A DNA stretch of 64,000 bases from Epithemia pelagica (Eukaryota; Bacillariophyta; Bacillariophyceae; Surirellales; Surirellaceae), in the NCBI GenBank assembly GCA_946965045.2, contig OX337228.1:4588001-4652000 (forward strand), written 5' to 3'. The notes beneath the pieces are model-generated. The model did not search any database. It was given only the letters and a program-made list of their open reading frames with translations, and had not been told where the DNA came from. The number at the start of each line of letters is the position of its first letter. The stretch's first letter is position 1. A program made the translations under genes and the position numbers. This document shows, piece after piece, positions 30,498 through 41,427 of this stretch.

Positions 30498-30810
30498 GCC
30501 ACAAAACACCAAAGTTCACAACTCGCGTGGCCACCTGTGTAATGGGTTGAGCATGTTCTTGGAAATCGATCATCAGACTCTTCATTTCATCACCATGTGA
30601 CCAGACGTAGCTGATGAATGCCTCGAGAATATCGTTCTGCTGTACGCCGACCTAACATTCCTATTTGCGAAACTTGAAATAGAAAATTCATTGACTAAGT
30701 CATAGTTTAGAGCGGCTCAAGGCTCAACAAAGAAATGCTCTCCATCAAAATATCATACACAAACATTTCTTCTTCTAGGCGTAAAGGGGGGAGAATCTTG
30801 GGAACACGGC
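30498..30810. other. Intergenic, 313 bp, convergent
   Basis: 3' regions of the HAD gene and the oxygenase gene. No gene seen. Confidence 0.5.
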
Positions 30811-32063
30811 TTATGGAATATTGGCATGACAAACTGCTGTTCCATCCTCTTCTTTCACTTTCACAGCCCCTGTTTTATCCACGAGGAAAGCCACAAGAAG
30901 GAATCTCAGCCCGCTGGTGATACGCTGTCCACAGTGGCGTAACTTCCCCGGAAATATAAGTGCATGACCGCGCTGCACATGGACTGTTGCATCCAAGCAC
31001 TCGAAATAAGTACCCCCACCTTCGTAATCAATACCACTACCATTCGAGAGGGCAATCAGAAAGGTCCACTCGGATTTGTCAGTGTGCATGTCCAACTTCT
31101 GGCGTTCTTTTTTTGTCACATCATACTTCACCATGTGCGGTTCTCGATCGTCTAAGACCAGTCGACGATTTTCAGAGAATTCTAGGATGGCATGTGTCAT
31201 TGTGTGGATCACCGGTTGGCAAATTGCGGCCAGGCTAGGAAATTCTCGACAACCCAAAGTTTGCTTCGCATATGTGTACGCCGCATACTGACCTCGACAG
31301 ACTTGCTCTGTTACTTGTACAATGCGATCGCAATGAGAGGCAGTCAAGCCAGAATCTGCAACGTAAATGTTATGCTCCTCAGACACGGTGACCCAGTCAA
31401 CGACTGTAATACACAAGTAATAAAAACAGAAAGTTATGAAACCTGTGAGAATGACCGAAACCCATCAGCACAAACAAACGGTGACAGCGTCACGTTCGTA
31501 CCTTGCTGTCTCGGTGGAACCGCCATGGCGGAGGCACGGAAAAGGTGGTCGACAGACTCTCCGTCACGAAGCGAAGGGATTTTATAGCTATCTTCGCGTA
31601 TAAAGTTCCTTTTGTGTCGCTGCTGAACTGGTGCTTGCTCTTGCTGTTGTCGTCTGTGCTGTTGTTGTTGAGGTGCCATCTCCTTCTGCCCAAGCATTGG
31701 CTGATCAGTTGGATACCGAATCGCATAAATATGTGTCCCTGATAACCCCTCTTCGGTAGGTCGAAGTGAGTGCCGTCGCACCAGCAACCGAGTGGGAGGA
31801 AGGTAAGTCGTGTGCGCCGTTGTTCCACATTCCACGTTAACCTTCTCTTTCTTTTGGTTCTTGTATATCAACCGATTCTGGCCGCTTGTGTCATCGTCAT
31901 TGCTCAAGTTCTGACGTTCTGACGGGGGATGAGAGTACGCGACCGACCGTCGAAACAGATCGTAAACAGCGGGATCAGGACAATCACGGCGAGAGACTCC
32001 TTTTGTTGGTCGAGTCAGTTCCTCTGCTTCCAAGACCTGGCACTTTGAGCACGTTATACCCAT
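30811..32063 (-). CDS. 2-oxoglutarate/Fe(II) dioxygenase (prolyl-4-hydroxylase-like)
   Basis: Two exons, 32063-31502 and 31403-30811, joined in phase 1 across a 98-bp intron (donor GTACGA, acceptor ATTACAG), give 384 aa. The C-terminal half is a P4H-type double-stranded beta-helix: the iron ligands are H and D in DMHTDKSEW and H in KLRHCGQ, and the 2OG-binding residue is R in ITSGLRFLL. GGGTYFE lies between them. The N-terminal 180 residues are poorly conserved, with a Q-rich run (QQQQHRRQQQEQ). The predicted N-terminus MGITCSKC fits an N-myristoylation/palmitoylation pattern, but an upstream exon cannot be excluded. Substrate unknown. Confidence 0.8.
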
Positions 32064-32751
32064 ATCTTGATATTGGTTGGAGGGGTTCGGATTTGGTCGT
32101 CGATCCTTGGATGGGGTCCTGGAACTGGAAGAATAAGCCTGCTAACGAGTATCGATCAACAAACAGTGTGCATCAAGATGAGGGTGCTCGTCGGCAATCA
32201 GTTTGTATGCCCCTTGTCCGGAACGACGAAAACAATACAAGCTGTCGTTGTCAAGGCAAGCCTGGGTCTTCTATGCGTCACATGAACACATGAAAATGAA
32301 AGAAGAGGAAGCGTGTTGGGTTACTTACCTAACCTTTCCCCCCTTGTTCCGCCGCGCCCTTGGTCTTGGTGCATAACACGAACTTCTCTCTCACCGAGCG
32401 ACATGAAGACATACAAGTAGCACTATGACACAACGACAGTTGTATGACATACGCTCGGGAATGCACGGCGCGTCCTGCTCGTGTACGATCCGGATAAGGG
32501 GGACATGGGACATGGCCCGTACCACCCCCATTTTAACCTCCCCCCATTTTTTCACAAACCCATCCTCCGCTACTCCTAGTAGTACGGAAGCGTTAGAATA
32601 GACTGGTAGGAGTAGCCATTTTGTTCAGGAGTTCAGGAGGTAGACCGTTGCAAACAACATCATATAACATATAATGCTTCCTAAATCAGCCTTTTTCCAT
32701 AGGAAAACATTCACGAGTCTTCTACATTTTTACCGCATGATCAGCAAAAGG
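32064..32751. other. Intergenic, 688 bp
   Basis: No coding signal that stands out (open frames at 31886-32293 are without domains). A C-rich stretch and the word ctactcctagtagtac occur at 32520-32590. It contains the oxygenase promoter and the 3' end of the ATP synthase gamma gene. Confidence 0.5.
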
Positions 32752-33950
32752 CTAGTTGTCGATGGCAGAAGCTCCGGAAATAATCTCAATAAGTTCCGTT
32801 GTAATTCGGGCTTGGCGAGCTCGATTGTACTGAAGCGTCAGCGAATCGATCATCTCCCCGGCATTCTTTGAGGCGTTTTCCATAGCGGTCATACGAGACG
32901 ATTGCTCCGAGCACGCACCGTCCATAAACGAGTGGAAAATCTGAGATGCAAGCATGTATTCGTAGAGGTCTACCATTCCTTCTTGTTTTTCTTCGGGTTC
33001 GAATTCATAGTCTCCTAGAACATCGTCTCCTTCGGCAGTTTCAACCTTGAGCGGGGTGAGGACTTTGTATGCCTGCTTGTAAACGGCCGCATTGAAAAAA
33101 GTGTTGTAAAAGATCAAAATTCCATCATATTCGAGAGCACCTGCCTCTAGAATTTCAGTCGCCAATCCTGATGCAAGAGCGAATGTTCCAGGGGCAGCAA
33201 TGTCTGTGGCTGACCGAAGAATCTTGTCTCCCAAAACACGACGCATCTGTGCACGTCCCTTGTCTCCAACAACAACGATATCGCACTCTTTTCCTTGACC
33301 ATGAATTTTCTTCACCGCATCCTTCACAGTACGAGTGATAAACGAGTTGACACCACCACAGAGACCTCTTTCAGATGTGAAAGGGACAATCAAAGTCTTC
33401 TGGGGCAAATCTTCAAATGTCACTCCTTCATCTGGGATTACCACAGGTTCGGGGCAAACTGTGCTAGTCCAAGAATTGAAGGCCGCGGCCATGGCGAGAC
33501 GGTTTTCATCACCCTTCAACTTTGCAGCCGACACCATTTTCATTGAGCTAGTAATTTTCTTGATATTTTTGGTGGAAACGATCTGGTTAAGAACTGCAAC
33601 AAACGTCAGTTAGTCACCTGCAAGACGAAATAGATGGTCATCTCGCGAATCTAATGTGTCCACAGGTTGCGCTTACTCTGTTTTTCAGTTGCCATTCCAC
33701 GAATTTGTTGAGATGTCCTGTTAAAGAAAGAATAAGCTGAGTGAGACCTTACAAGTCTTGATAACTCTCTACTGTTACTCAGCTCTTCAATGCGGCACAA
33801 CCCTGAGCGATTAAAGTCCTGTTCCTTATCCAAACTCACGGCATCCAACTATACTCGATTGAATTCTGTACTGCACATTGGCGTAATAATCCGGTACACT
33901 TACAAGCGCATCAAGCGCGGAGAAACCCGCGAGACGAAAGACGGCATCAT
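32752..33950 (-). CDS. Mitochondrial F1 ATP synthase gamma subunit
   Basis: Three exons: 33950-33904 (47 nt), 33717-33677 (41 nt) and 33593-32752, with introns of 186 bp (GTAAGT...TTAACAG) and 83 bp (GTAAGC...TTGCAG). Together they give 309 aa. The first exon encodes a mitochondrial presequence (MMPSFVSRVSPRLMRL); the splices then produce TSQQIRGMATEKQ and ILNQIVSTKNIKKITSSMKM, the conserved start of the gamma coiled coil. The C-terminal helix (YNRARQARITTELIEIISGA) is the other half of the rotor shaft. Gamma rotates inside the alpha3beta3 hexamer. The middle of the protein (SERGLCGGVN) is the usual Rossmann-like domain. An acidic insertion (AEGDDVLGDYEFEPEEK) lies in the middle. Confidence 0.93.
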
Positions 33951-34408
33951 GGTGTAGTCTGCCAACAAATCGATTTGCCGTGCCACAACGTCACCTGATG
34001 ATCCCTACATGCTGAAAAAACAGGACGAAGGAAGGACATGCTGGACTCCAGTCCTGACAGGACTGAACTGTGCGCCCGTACAATATGAAGCAACTCGCCC
34101 TCGGGGCCAAAGGACTGACTGTATCGCGTACGGCGCGCGTCTGTTGTAATTCGTGTAGGGCAAGTACCTCTGTTGTGGGGTAGAACAAATTTGGCGGTCG
34201 TAAAGAGTCATGTTTCAATTTGAACACTTTCAAGCCGAATTCCCTCTACCCCGAATAGACATCTCGACAGAGACCGAAAGACACCCCTTCGTTCTCGTAT
34301 TTGCCTTGTCAATACCCGTCTGATTGTTCGAAACGTCAAGTCTTTGCTACGGTGGCCCATACATCATACAACAATTTCCGTTTTACTTACCGCAGCATTC
34401 TTGAAACA
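33951..34408. other. Divergent intergenic region, 458 bp
   Basis: Separates the start of ATP synthase gamma (-) from the start of Derlin (+). A possible leader for the Derlin transcript has a T-rich stretch and 'ttaccgcag' at 34387-34395 that could be a 5'-UTR acceptor. Confidence 0.4.
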
Positions 34409-35219
34409 ATGGATTTTGGAGGCGCGATGAATGCTGACAACGCAGCGAATGTTGACCTTGTTTCGTGGTACATGGACATTCCTCCAATATCTCGGCTTTA
34501 CTTGACTGGTGCTTTTCTAACAACAGCTGCCTGTGCTGTTGACATCATAAGCCCATTTTCCTTGTATTTCAATTGGGAATTGGTCATGGGAGGACAGATA
34601 TGGCGCGTTCTAACGAGCTATCTGTTCTTTGGAGTGTTCTCGATAGATTTCCTCTTTCATATGTACTTTCTGGTACGTGATATATCATTCGCTGTGGTCA
34701 TCAAGCGTCCTTATACCTTCGTGGTGGCTCAATTCACTATGTTTCATCCACTGTCAGGTGCGGTACAGCAGGTTGCTAGAGGAAGGAGAGTTTCGAGGCA
34801 GAACCGCAAACTATGTGTACATGCTGGTTTTCGGAATTGCGTGCATATCGGTTGTCGCTTCGTATCTTAATGTTCATTTTCTGGGTTCGGCGCTTACTTT
34901 CATGATGGCGTACACATGGGGAAGATTGAACGAGTCCGTGAGGATGTCATTCTTGGGATTCATCACGTTCAATGCACCATATTTGCCTTGGGTTATGTTG
35001 AGTTTTAGCGTTTTGCTCGGAAACTCGATAACAATGGACATAATTGGTATTTGTGTCGGGCACATTTACTATTTTCTTGAGTTTGTGTACCCAGTTGTTG
35101 CGGAACTGCGAGGCTGGCAAACGAAACGAATCATGGAGCCGCCATCAATTCTTCATTGGATATGTGGCACGTATCAAGGGTTTGTAGATGAGGCTCGTGT
35201 GGAGCCAAACGAGGAGTGA
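34409..35219 (+). CDS. Derlin, ER-associated degradation membrane protein
   Basis: Two exons, 34409-34672 and 34758-35219, joined in phase 0 across an 85-bp intron (donor GTACGT, acceptor TGTCAG), give 241 aa. The splice rebuilds HMYFL-VRYSRLLEEGEFRGR, the Derlin signature region after the third helix. The rhomboid-like fold has six hydrophobic segments. The characteristic WR in GGQIWRVLTSYLFFG and the GxxxG-type SYLNVHFLGSALTFMMAYTWGR are present, and as in other Derlins there is no catalytic Ser/His. It lacks an N-terminal plastid leader, which argues for the host ERAD copy rather than the symbiont-derived sDer1 used for plastid import in diatoms. Confidence 0.9.
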
Positions 35220-35570
35220 TCTGGTTGGGTTGTCGGAGACACGAGATGCAAATTAGCTCTCGTTCAAGGAGAGTCCCATCGAATCAGGACATGAAGGTAT
35301 TTCACGCGGTGAGTGTGAAAAATGCATGCTTCACTTCCCTAGCCTTCATCGGAGCTATTGGCAGAGGTTTATAATAGCACAATATCAACTCAGCTGCCCG
35401 AAGAAGTTGATGTTGTTCGTCCTTTCCTGATCCGAAGCATCATACAGCTGTATCTGGATCGCTTCATTGTTGGCTTAGTTTACAATTAAATTACCAATTA
35501 TAGCTCAATTTCGTTCTATTACAGTCAACGAAATAGGACGAGCAGAGTATTACATTTCGGTCATGAGAGA
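35220..35570. other. Intergenic, 351 bp, convergent
   Basis: 3' ends of Derlin and the HSF gene; nothing further recognised. Confidence 0.5.
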
Positions 35571-37101
35571 TCACGACAAAGGTCCGTTGATACCACCCAT
35601 GATGCCGAGATTTTCAGAGCCATATACAGCAGCCTCTCGATGATACAAGTTCATGGGGTGTTGACGATGCGGGCTTTGCACCTGAGAAATTTCGTTGTAG
35701 CCTACATTCACCATCGGAGGTAGACCATGATTTCTCACATGGCTCACTTGGTGCACTTGTCCTGCTGGAAGATGTCTTGGGTCGACATAGCCAAGCTGAG
35801 AGTTTAAGTGTCCCATTCGATTCATATGGTTCATGTGGCTGAGCTTTCCGACCGGGCCGACATGATGCGACTGACCATGGCTGCTAGTAGAATGGATTGG
35901 CGCGCTTCGAAGACTCATGTGTTGCTGTTGCGCTAAAGAACCAATATCTTGTTCATGGCTGAGAGTCATTCCTGGTGCAGCTTCAATATAGGCACTTGCC
36001 CCATATCGTGGGGGTGATAAAAGCGTCCCAGGAGGAGGAACAGTTGATCTGAAAGCACCAGAATTCGATTGTAGCAACCTGCCAGACATCTGTGGAGAGC
36101 CCGAGGTATCTCGAACTGGAACCACATCACGACTAGGCTGTGGGACAAGCGACAGCGACTGATCGGGTTGATGATACACCTCACCGACCTCGTCTTGAAG
36201 AGAAGTTCCTGCAATTGATCCTTCATGTCCAGGAACGCCATTTCCATAGAGCCCTGCAGTTCCAACGCGATGCGCCTGTGGTATCGCGAACCGGGAAGGC
36301 CCACATGACGCAGCGGATTCTGACGGTGATACCACTGCCGGGGGGTCATGCCGCTTGTCGCTGACGCCTCCATTTAGAGCAGAGGAAGACACAAGACCTC
36401 CAGGAATAGGTGCATCCTCGAGGGCCGGCAGTGGGTTTGTCAAGTCGAGTTGGTAAAAGTCAGGCTCATCTTGTTTTTGCATTGGAAGCTTCTTATGAGT
36501 CTTGGGCAAACGTCTCATATACTTCTGTAAATGTGGCTTTCCTCGTAGAAACAGCTGTACGGGTGCAAAATCAGCAACAAGAACCAATGCGAGCGTGAGA
36601 TGTCATGAATTCATCGTGCATAGAGCAAAACCGGCATGGAACTCATACCTCGTGATAATATGAACCACGGTCAGGCCCAGAGCTGACGCGTCGAAAGCTC
36701 CAGGCATTCACTAGGCGATTGAAAGAATGATAATTGCTGTACTCAAAAAATAGTGGCATTACCATGCTCTCGAAAATGTTTGGTTTCAAGACTTTCCATG
36801 ACCGCCCATGGGGCATCCATGTGATTATGTCGTGAAACTCTTTCTGTGCCAATATTGCGTAGAGCTTCACTGGGAACTTTTGCACTCGTATAGAGGTTTC
36901 AGAGCTATTGCGCGATGGTGCGGGAGCTGGACCTCCACCCACGAGGGCCTCCTCATCGTCTTCGTTTACATGGCTGAAGTCGCGATATTTGTACGACTTG
37001 CCGCTCTCATTTGGTTCGACTTCGTTTCCATCGGCGTCAACAAGCACGAGAGCTGGGTTTGGTGTCTCAGATGCTGCTGAATCGTTCTCGCTTTCACCCA
37101 T
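35571..37101 (-). CDS. Heat-shock-factor-type transcription factor
   Basis: Two exons, 37101-36649 and 36554-35571, joined in phase 0 across a 94-bp intron (donor GTATGA, acceptor GTACAG), give 478 aa. The DNA-binding domain (about residues 71-175) shows FPVKLYAILAQKE, IITWMPHGRSWKVLKP and YSNYHSFNRLVNAWSFRRV. After the splice it continues YYHE-LFLRGKPHLQKYMRR, so the intron cuts the wing/last-helix part of the domain. No clear heptad-repeat trimerisation region follows; the rest is disordered and rich in P, S, H, M, G and Q (repeated HMNHMNRMGHLN). Expanded HSF families of this kind are typical of diatoms. It acts in the nucleus; target genes are unknown. Confidence 0.9.
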
Positions 37102-38368
37102 TTTCGTCGTTGAAAGAATCCGCTTAGACGAACGACGATGTGCGGTTTTTTATGAGACGCTTCTACCCCGTATGATCTTCTTTGATTAGAGGATTGAAAG
37201 TTAACAAGCGTCTAGGGACTATTTTAACCAATAAACTTTTTGTAGTGCCTCCATCGAAGGGGTTATGGGCTTAGCTCTTAACTATGACCATCAGAGACCC
37301 ATACTATTGTACGAGTACTCTTACTCGTACTCGTAGTTGTTCTGATTCTGATGCGTTGCGGCGTGGGGGAGATCCATGATGGAATGACGAGTCAGCTACG
37401 AACTACCAGAGCGCTTTGGGGAAGTACTCGTATCCCACATGCACATGCACGAGGATATGCTTCTTACGAGTATGCTAGCTACCGGTAACTCAACTCTCAA
37501 CTCTCAACTCCTTACTCCTAATAGTTTCTGACAGCACAACGAGGATCAGTGTGTGGGCGTAATGGTGAGATTCAGGTTTCAGATTTTTCACAGGGGTAGC
37601 CTCTGTGGAGTATTTGTCATTCCGCATTGTGGCTGGGCAATATCGTCCAGTACCAAAGCAAAGAGAAAACACAAACCTGGGTCAAGTCGTACGACATTAA
37701 AAGTTAGAGGAGAAGAGAGAAGACCGGAAAAGTCTCTATAGAGAGTGTAGAGTTCCTCGTTCCTTCGCGTCACATCAACAGAGTCTCAGGACTTAGGAGC
37801 CTTTGAAGGATGGATGCTTGGCATGAAAACCAATGTTTTGCGATGGTCCGGCAGCGGGGCATCTCTAATCGTAGTTTCAGATGTATACTTTTTGGTTGGG
37901 GAAGGACATTGGTTGAGAGTCATTTTGTTTCCTGCTCGATGCTGTCAGTACCAGATGGTACACTACTTAACACTCGGCCATTCTCCCAACGTAAAATCTA
38001 GGAGATGCTTTGGTCTTTGGTCTTTGGTCTCCCCCTCGACTTCGATATCGACGGGACCCCCTGTTAAAACATAAAGGGGGCAGATCTAACCCCCTTTTAC
38101 AGTCACCATTGGGTCGCCTATGGGACGCCTCTACACTCTTTCATTGTGAAGACCCAAACATTCCCCTGGTTGAGGACTGGAAGGACGACAGGTTTCATAA
38201 AGTACCTGTCGTGCTTCTTGCCAAACCATCGATAGCAGTTGTGAGGTTTCTTGAATATATTCTTTGATTTTGGAGGTTGCTATCTTTGCTGTGTTTGACG
38301 GACACTGGCGTTTTCTTGGATCCCTGGCGATACACAAGTGGACTCAAGGGAGAAGAGAAGTAGAAACC
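37102..38368. other. Intergenic, 1,267 bp
   Basis: Lies between divergently oriented HSF (-) and GOT1 (+) genes. No domain-bearing ORF. At 37300-37470 short words tactcgta/tacgagta recur on both strands (palindromic, simple-sequence-like). Frames at 37810-38001 and 38010-38267 are unremarkable, and the in-frame extension upstream of the GOT1 ATG (from 38264) is probably leader. Confidence 0.5.
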
Positions 38369-38794
38369 ATGTTGAGCGACAATACAAAAATCGGTACCGG
38401 TCTTTTATTTTTAGGGTGTGTATTTCTGTTTCTTGGATGCATGTTTTTGTTTGATTCAGCCATGTTGGCCATTGGTGATATTCTGTTCTTGTCTGGATTG
38501 ACCTTGACGATCGGTGTTTCAAGGACAATTCGCTTCTTTTCAAGACCCGATCGATTACGTGGGATTGTCGCATTTTTTGGGGGTATTGTGCTTGTAATGA
38601 TTCGGTGGCCTATCTTCGGAATGATGTGCCAGTTCTACGGCCTTATTTATCTCTTTGGACAATTCTTCCCGATTGCCGCTGAATCAATGAAGGATACTCC
38701 TGTCATCGGTGAGTTTTTCCGTCTCCCAGCTGTTGAGCAATTCGTCGCAAGCTTCTCCGGTGGAGGTCCATCAAGTCGGCGTGCTCCTGTTTAA
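38369..38794 (+). CDS. GOT1-like vesicle transport membrane protein
   Basis: A 141-aa intronless protein with four hydrophobic helices and short loops. Its length equals that of GOT1/GOLT1B (about 138 aa). Family hallmarks are the start [21 protein letters not shown], the helix [17 protein letters not shown], the loop [13 protein letters not shown] and the C-terminal FGQFFP. Got1 works with Sft2-like proteins in ER-Golgi and intra-Golgi fusion. The ATG at 38369 (accATGt) is preferred over the upstream in-frame start at 38264, because the family begins at this point. Confidence 0.9.
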   Translation: MLSDNTKIGTGLLFLGCVFLFLGCMFLFDSAMLAIGDILFLSGLTLTIGVSRTIRFFSRPDRLRGIVAFFGGIVLVMIRWPIFGMMCQFYGLIYLFGQFFPIAAESMKDTPVIGEFFRLPAVEQFVASFSGGGPSSRRAPV

Positions 38795-38943
38795 AAGAAA
38801 GGAACGATTGATTCATTTTGAGATTCTGCCTGTACTAAGAAATAGTCTCCAGGCCATGTTATCACAAACTTCGGTTGAGATGTTTCAACTAAACATTTTA
38901 CAATGTTACACAAACAGCCGGAATCAATAGAATTACAATGAAC

Positions 38944-41049
38944 TTAGATGCTTTCTTGCATCAGTCGATCTATCAATTCCGCCTTTTTGCCCGAAACTTT
39001 TAAACCACGCTTCCGGAGCATATCTTTGAGTACTGGAACGGTATGTTTGCTTAGCGTGGCTGTTTCCATTCCAGCAGATGCGGAGGTGGGAGGATGGCTT
39101 TCAGTGGGCGAACGGCCGTGTTTCGAGCTTTTCTTCGACGTCTGTGCATAATTTTCAGTTGCGTCTCTTACGTCGTCAACATGTGCGACAATTTCGTCTA
39201 GAATTCTTGATTGAGGGGGGTCAACGCCGTTATCAGCAACGTCGTTCGACTGGAAGGGTATGGTTGCCTCCTTTGATAAAAGACCAGAGAATAAATCCTC
39301 GTCCTCTGTTGTAGCCGACGAAACTTTTGCTTTCGGTGGTCGTTCCGCAGAACGCAGTGACTCTTCGTTTGGTTTTTTAGGTGTCCTGACTTCGGCCTCT
39401 AGCTGTTCAAAGAAATCGTCGTTGTCAGGAATACTATCGTGAACCGGAGCCACAGAACCCAGTTCGGCTTCGAGCGAAGCAAAGAAATCCTCGTCGTTCC
39501 TTTTTCCGCCGTTTTTGTTATTTCTTCGCACTGAGCTGTTCTCTTGCCCCTTCAAGTCAGAGAGAAGTGAATCAAAGAAATCATCATCGCTCTGTTCGAC
39601 GTTGTCACTTGGTTTTCCGTCCTTCGACAACTCTCCCATCAACGACGTGAAGAAATCGTCGTCATCGCTGCCGTTGGAGGACTTCGATTTTTCTGAGGAG
39701 GAAGAGGGAGATGAAACGAAAGCGCTCCAGTCATCATTTCCCTCAATCGCTGCTGTTGCCTGTCTATTATCCCTTTTATTGTTACGAGGTCCATCGAATC
39801 TACGCTCTCTGTTCTGGCGAGGTTGTGGGGCAGAATTCCTACCCCATTTGCGCTCAGTACTACCAATGGCCCAATCCCCGCCTTGGTCTCTACGCGAAGC
39901 TGCATTCATACCAACTTGCCCGTCTGTCACATCATCAGCTCCTCTAGACCGCTGCTGATCTTGATACCAGTTCCAATTTCTTCTTTCGTCGTTGGTTCTC
40001 CCAGAATTTCTATCTCTCCGGAAGTTTCTCTCATTTCGATCCTGTCGACGATTTCGCGGTCCATTTCCTACCATGAAACTTCTGCGTAGATCACTTGAGC
40101 CTCTCCTGTCATTCCCGAACTGGTTCCTTCTATCATTCCTTTCAAAGTCACTACGAGTGACTGGTTGGCTTGGACCAGATAAGCCCTTTAAAATCTCCAT
40201 ACTTGACAGTTTTCTGACATCTTTGGGATCCATCCATTCTTCGTACATTGAGCCATACGTGTAAAACCGAACAAGAATCTTTCCATCCTTAAGTCGTCTA
40301 ACAATACCATCTTCATTGAAGAATTTACCCCTTCCAGTGACTTTGATCATATTGTCAACTTCAAGTCCAAGGTATGCCTTGATAGCATCAGCGTCCAACT
40401 TCGGCTTGCGGTCCGGAGTATCCAGAATCACTCCACCAAAGTCTTCTTCGTCCTCAGTTTCGTCTTCATCTTCGTACTCTTCCAGACCGAAATCTTCGAT
40501 TTCCAACTCATTGAGTGGACATGGAGCAGGGGGTAGTTTTTTGTGTCCTTTCTGATTCACCGTGCCCATCCAGCTACGGCATAAGTCGAGTGACTGTATC
40601 GTCTCATAAACATCTGAACAAAGTCTCAACTTTGCAAACACGTAGCCTTGATATTTCACTTTCTTTTCAGTGACCATACGGTTTGCGCCGTGAGATCTGG
40701 TTTTCTTCTCTGTTGGAACGGCAAATTTGATGGCATCGGGCAGATCTGCACAAGCGTCTCGGCATTGCTTTAGAAGGTCCATCTCTAACCCAGCAACACA
40801 GTTGATCAAATACCAATTCGGCTCAAGGTCATCTTCAATCTCTAGTCGGTCCCAAAGCTTTGCTCGCAACTCAATACGCGGAGATGCCTCTCTTCGACGT
40901 CGGAGTGTTGATGGCCTCTGGTGAAGGGCGTCATGATGGCGACCAGAGTTCTCATATACGTGCGTTGCTACTCCGACTGAGTTGAATGCCTGAGCAAACA
41001 GCATATCATGTATAAACAAACATGGAAGATAAAGAAAATTGCCTCTCAT
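38944..41049 (-). CDS. Plastid NusG-like protein with a C-terminal SAP domain
   Basis: A single exon of 701 aa. A signal peptide ending AQA|FNSVG plus an R-rich region marks import into the complex plastid. A NusG N-terminal domain (about 75-190, NWYLINCVAGLEMDLL...KYQGYVFAKL) is followed by a KOW-like segment (EVDNMIKVTGRGKFFNEDGIVRR). The middle is R/N/D-rich and disordered. Five short acidic-aromatic motifs of the type DDDFFxSLxxEL follow between about 455 and 620, and the chain closes with a SAP DNA-binding helix pair (LSKHTVPVLKDMLRKRGLKV...LIDRLMQ). The nearest plant concept is the NusG-like pTAC13 of the plastid transcription machinery. Role in plastid transcription elongation is inferred. 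Confidence 0.8.
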   Translation of the reverse strand: MRGNFLYLPCLFIHDMLFAQAFNSVGVATHVYENSGRHHDALHQRPSTLRRRREASPRIELRAKLWDRLEIEDDLEPNWYLINCVAGLEMDLLKQCRDACADLPDAIKFAVPTEKKTRSHGANRMVTEKKVKYQGYVFAKLRLCSDVYETIQSLDLCRSWMGTVNQKGHKKLPPAPCPLNELEIEDFGLEEYEDEDETEDEEDFGGVILDTPDRKPKLDADAIKAYLGLEVDNMIKVTGRGKFFNEDGIVRRLKDGKILVRFYTYGSMYEEWMDPKDVRKLSSMEILKGLSGPSQPVTRSDFERNDRRNQFGNDRRGSSDLRRSFMVGNGPRNRRQDRNERNFRRDRNSGRTNDERRNWNWYQDQQRSRGADDVTDGQVGMNAASRRDQGGDWAIGSTERKWGRNSAPQPRQNRERRFDGPRNNKRDNRQATAAIEGNDDWSAFVSSPSSSSEKSKSSNGSDDDDFFTSLMGELSKDGKPSDNVEQSDDDFFDSLLSDLKGQENSSVRRNNKNGGKRNDEDFFASLEAELGSVAPVHDSIPDNDDFFEQLEAEVRTPKKPNEESLRSAERPPKAKVSSATTEDEDLFSGLLSKEATIPFQSNDVADNGVDPPQSRILDEIVAHVDDVRDATENYAQTSKKSSKHGRSPTESHPPTSASAGMETATLSKHTVPVLKDMLRKRGLKVSGKKAELIDRLMQESI

Positions 41050-41427
41050 GAGTTTTGGCTTATATGAGAATGCGTTGTCCTTTTTTCTTTCAGCTGATAT
41101 GATGTCTCTTAAATTTCTTTGATGGATTGATGGATGTGGTTTTTGCAGATGGACAGTGGACGCAGCAACGTCCAGGCGACTTCTCGCTTACTCCTACTAC
41201 CTCTAGGAGTAGTAGCTAGTCTATGACAATACCAGCCCTACTCCTACCGGTAGTTGCCCGATGTCTTGGATTCGCAAGCCGCAACCATAATATTAGACTA
41301 GACCATGCTTGCAACGAACTTGATAACTTTAGGCATCCTACATCTCTTCAAAAGTTTCCCCCTTAGATCAGTCGGTGAAACGAACGACCTAAGAGAATGA
41401 CTATTATGTTACTGTCCTTGCGATGAC
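41050..41427. other. Intergenic, 378 bp, with a short hairpin
   Basis: Contains ctactacctctaggagtagtag (41195-41216), an imperfect inverted repeat, and the related ccctactcctaccggtag. Otherwise nothing recognised. Confidence 0.5.

Noticed and set aside
34301-34408. N-terminal extension of Derlin from 34301
   Set aside because: It begins at TTG, not ATG, and no signal or transit peptide is evident.
35571-36587. Separate gene for the C-terminal half of HSF
   Set aside because: Its apparent first residues are intron-derived; splicing at 36554 completes the HSF DNA-binding domain.
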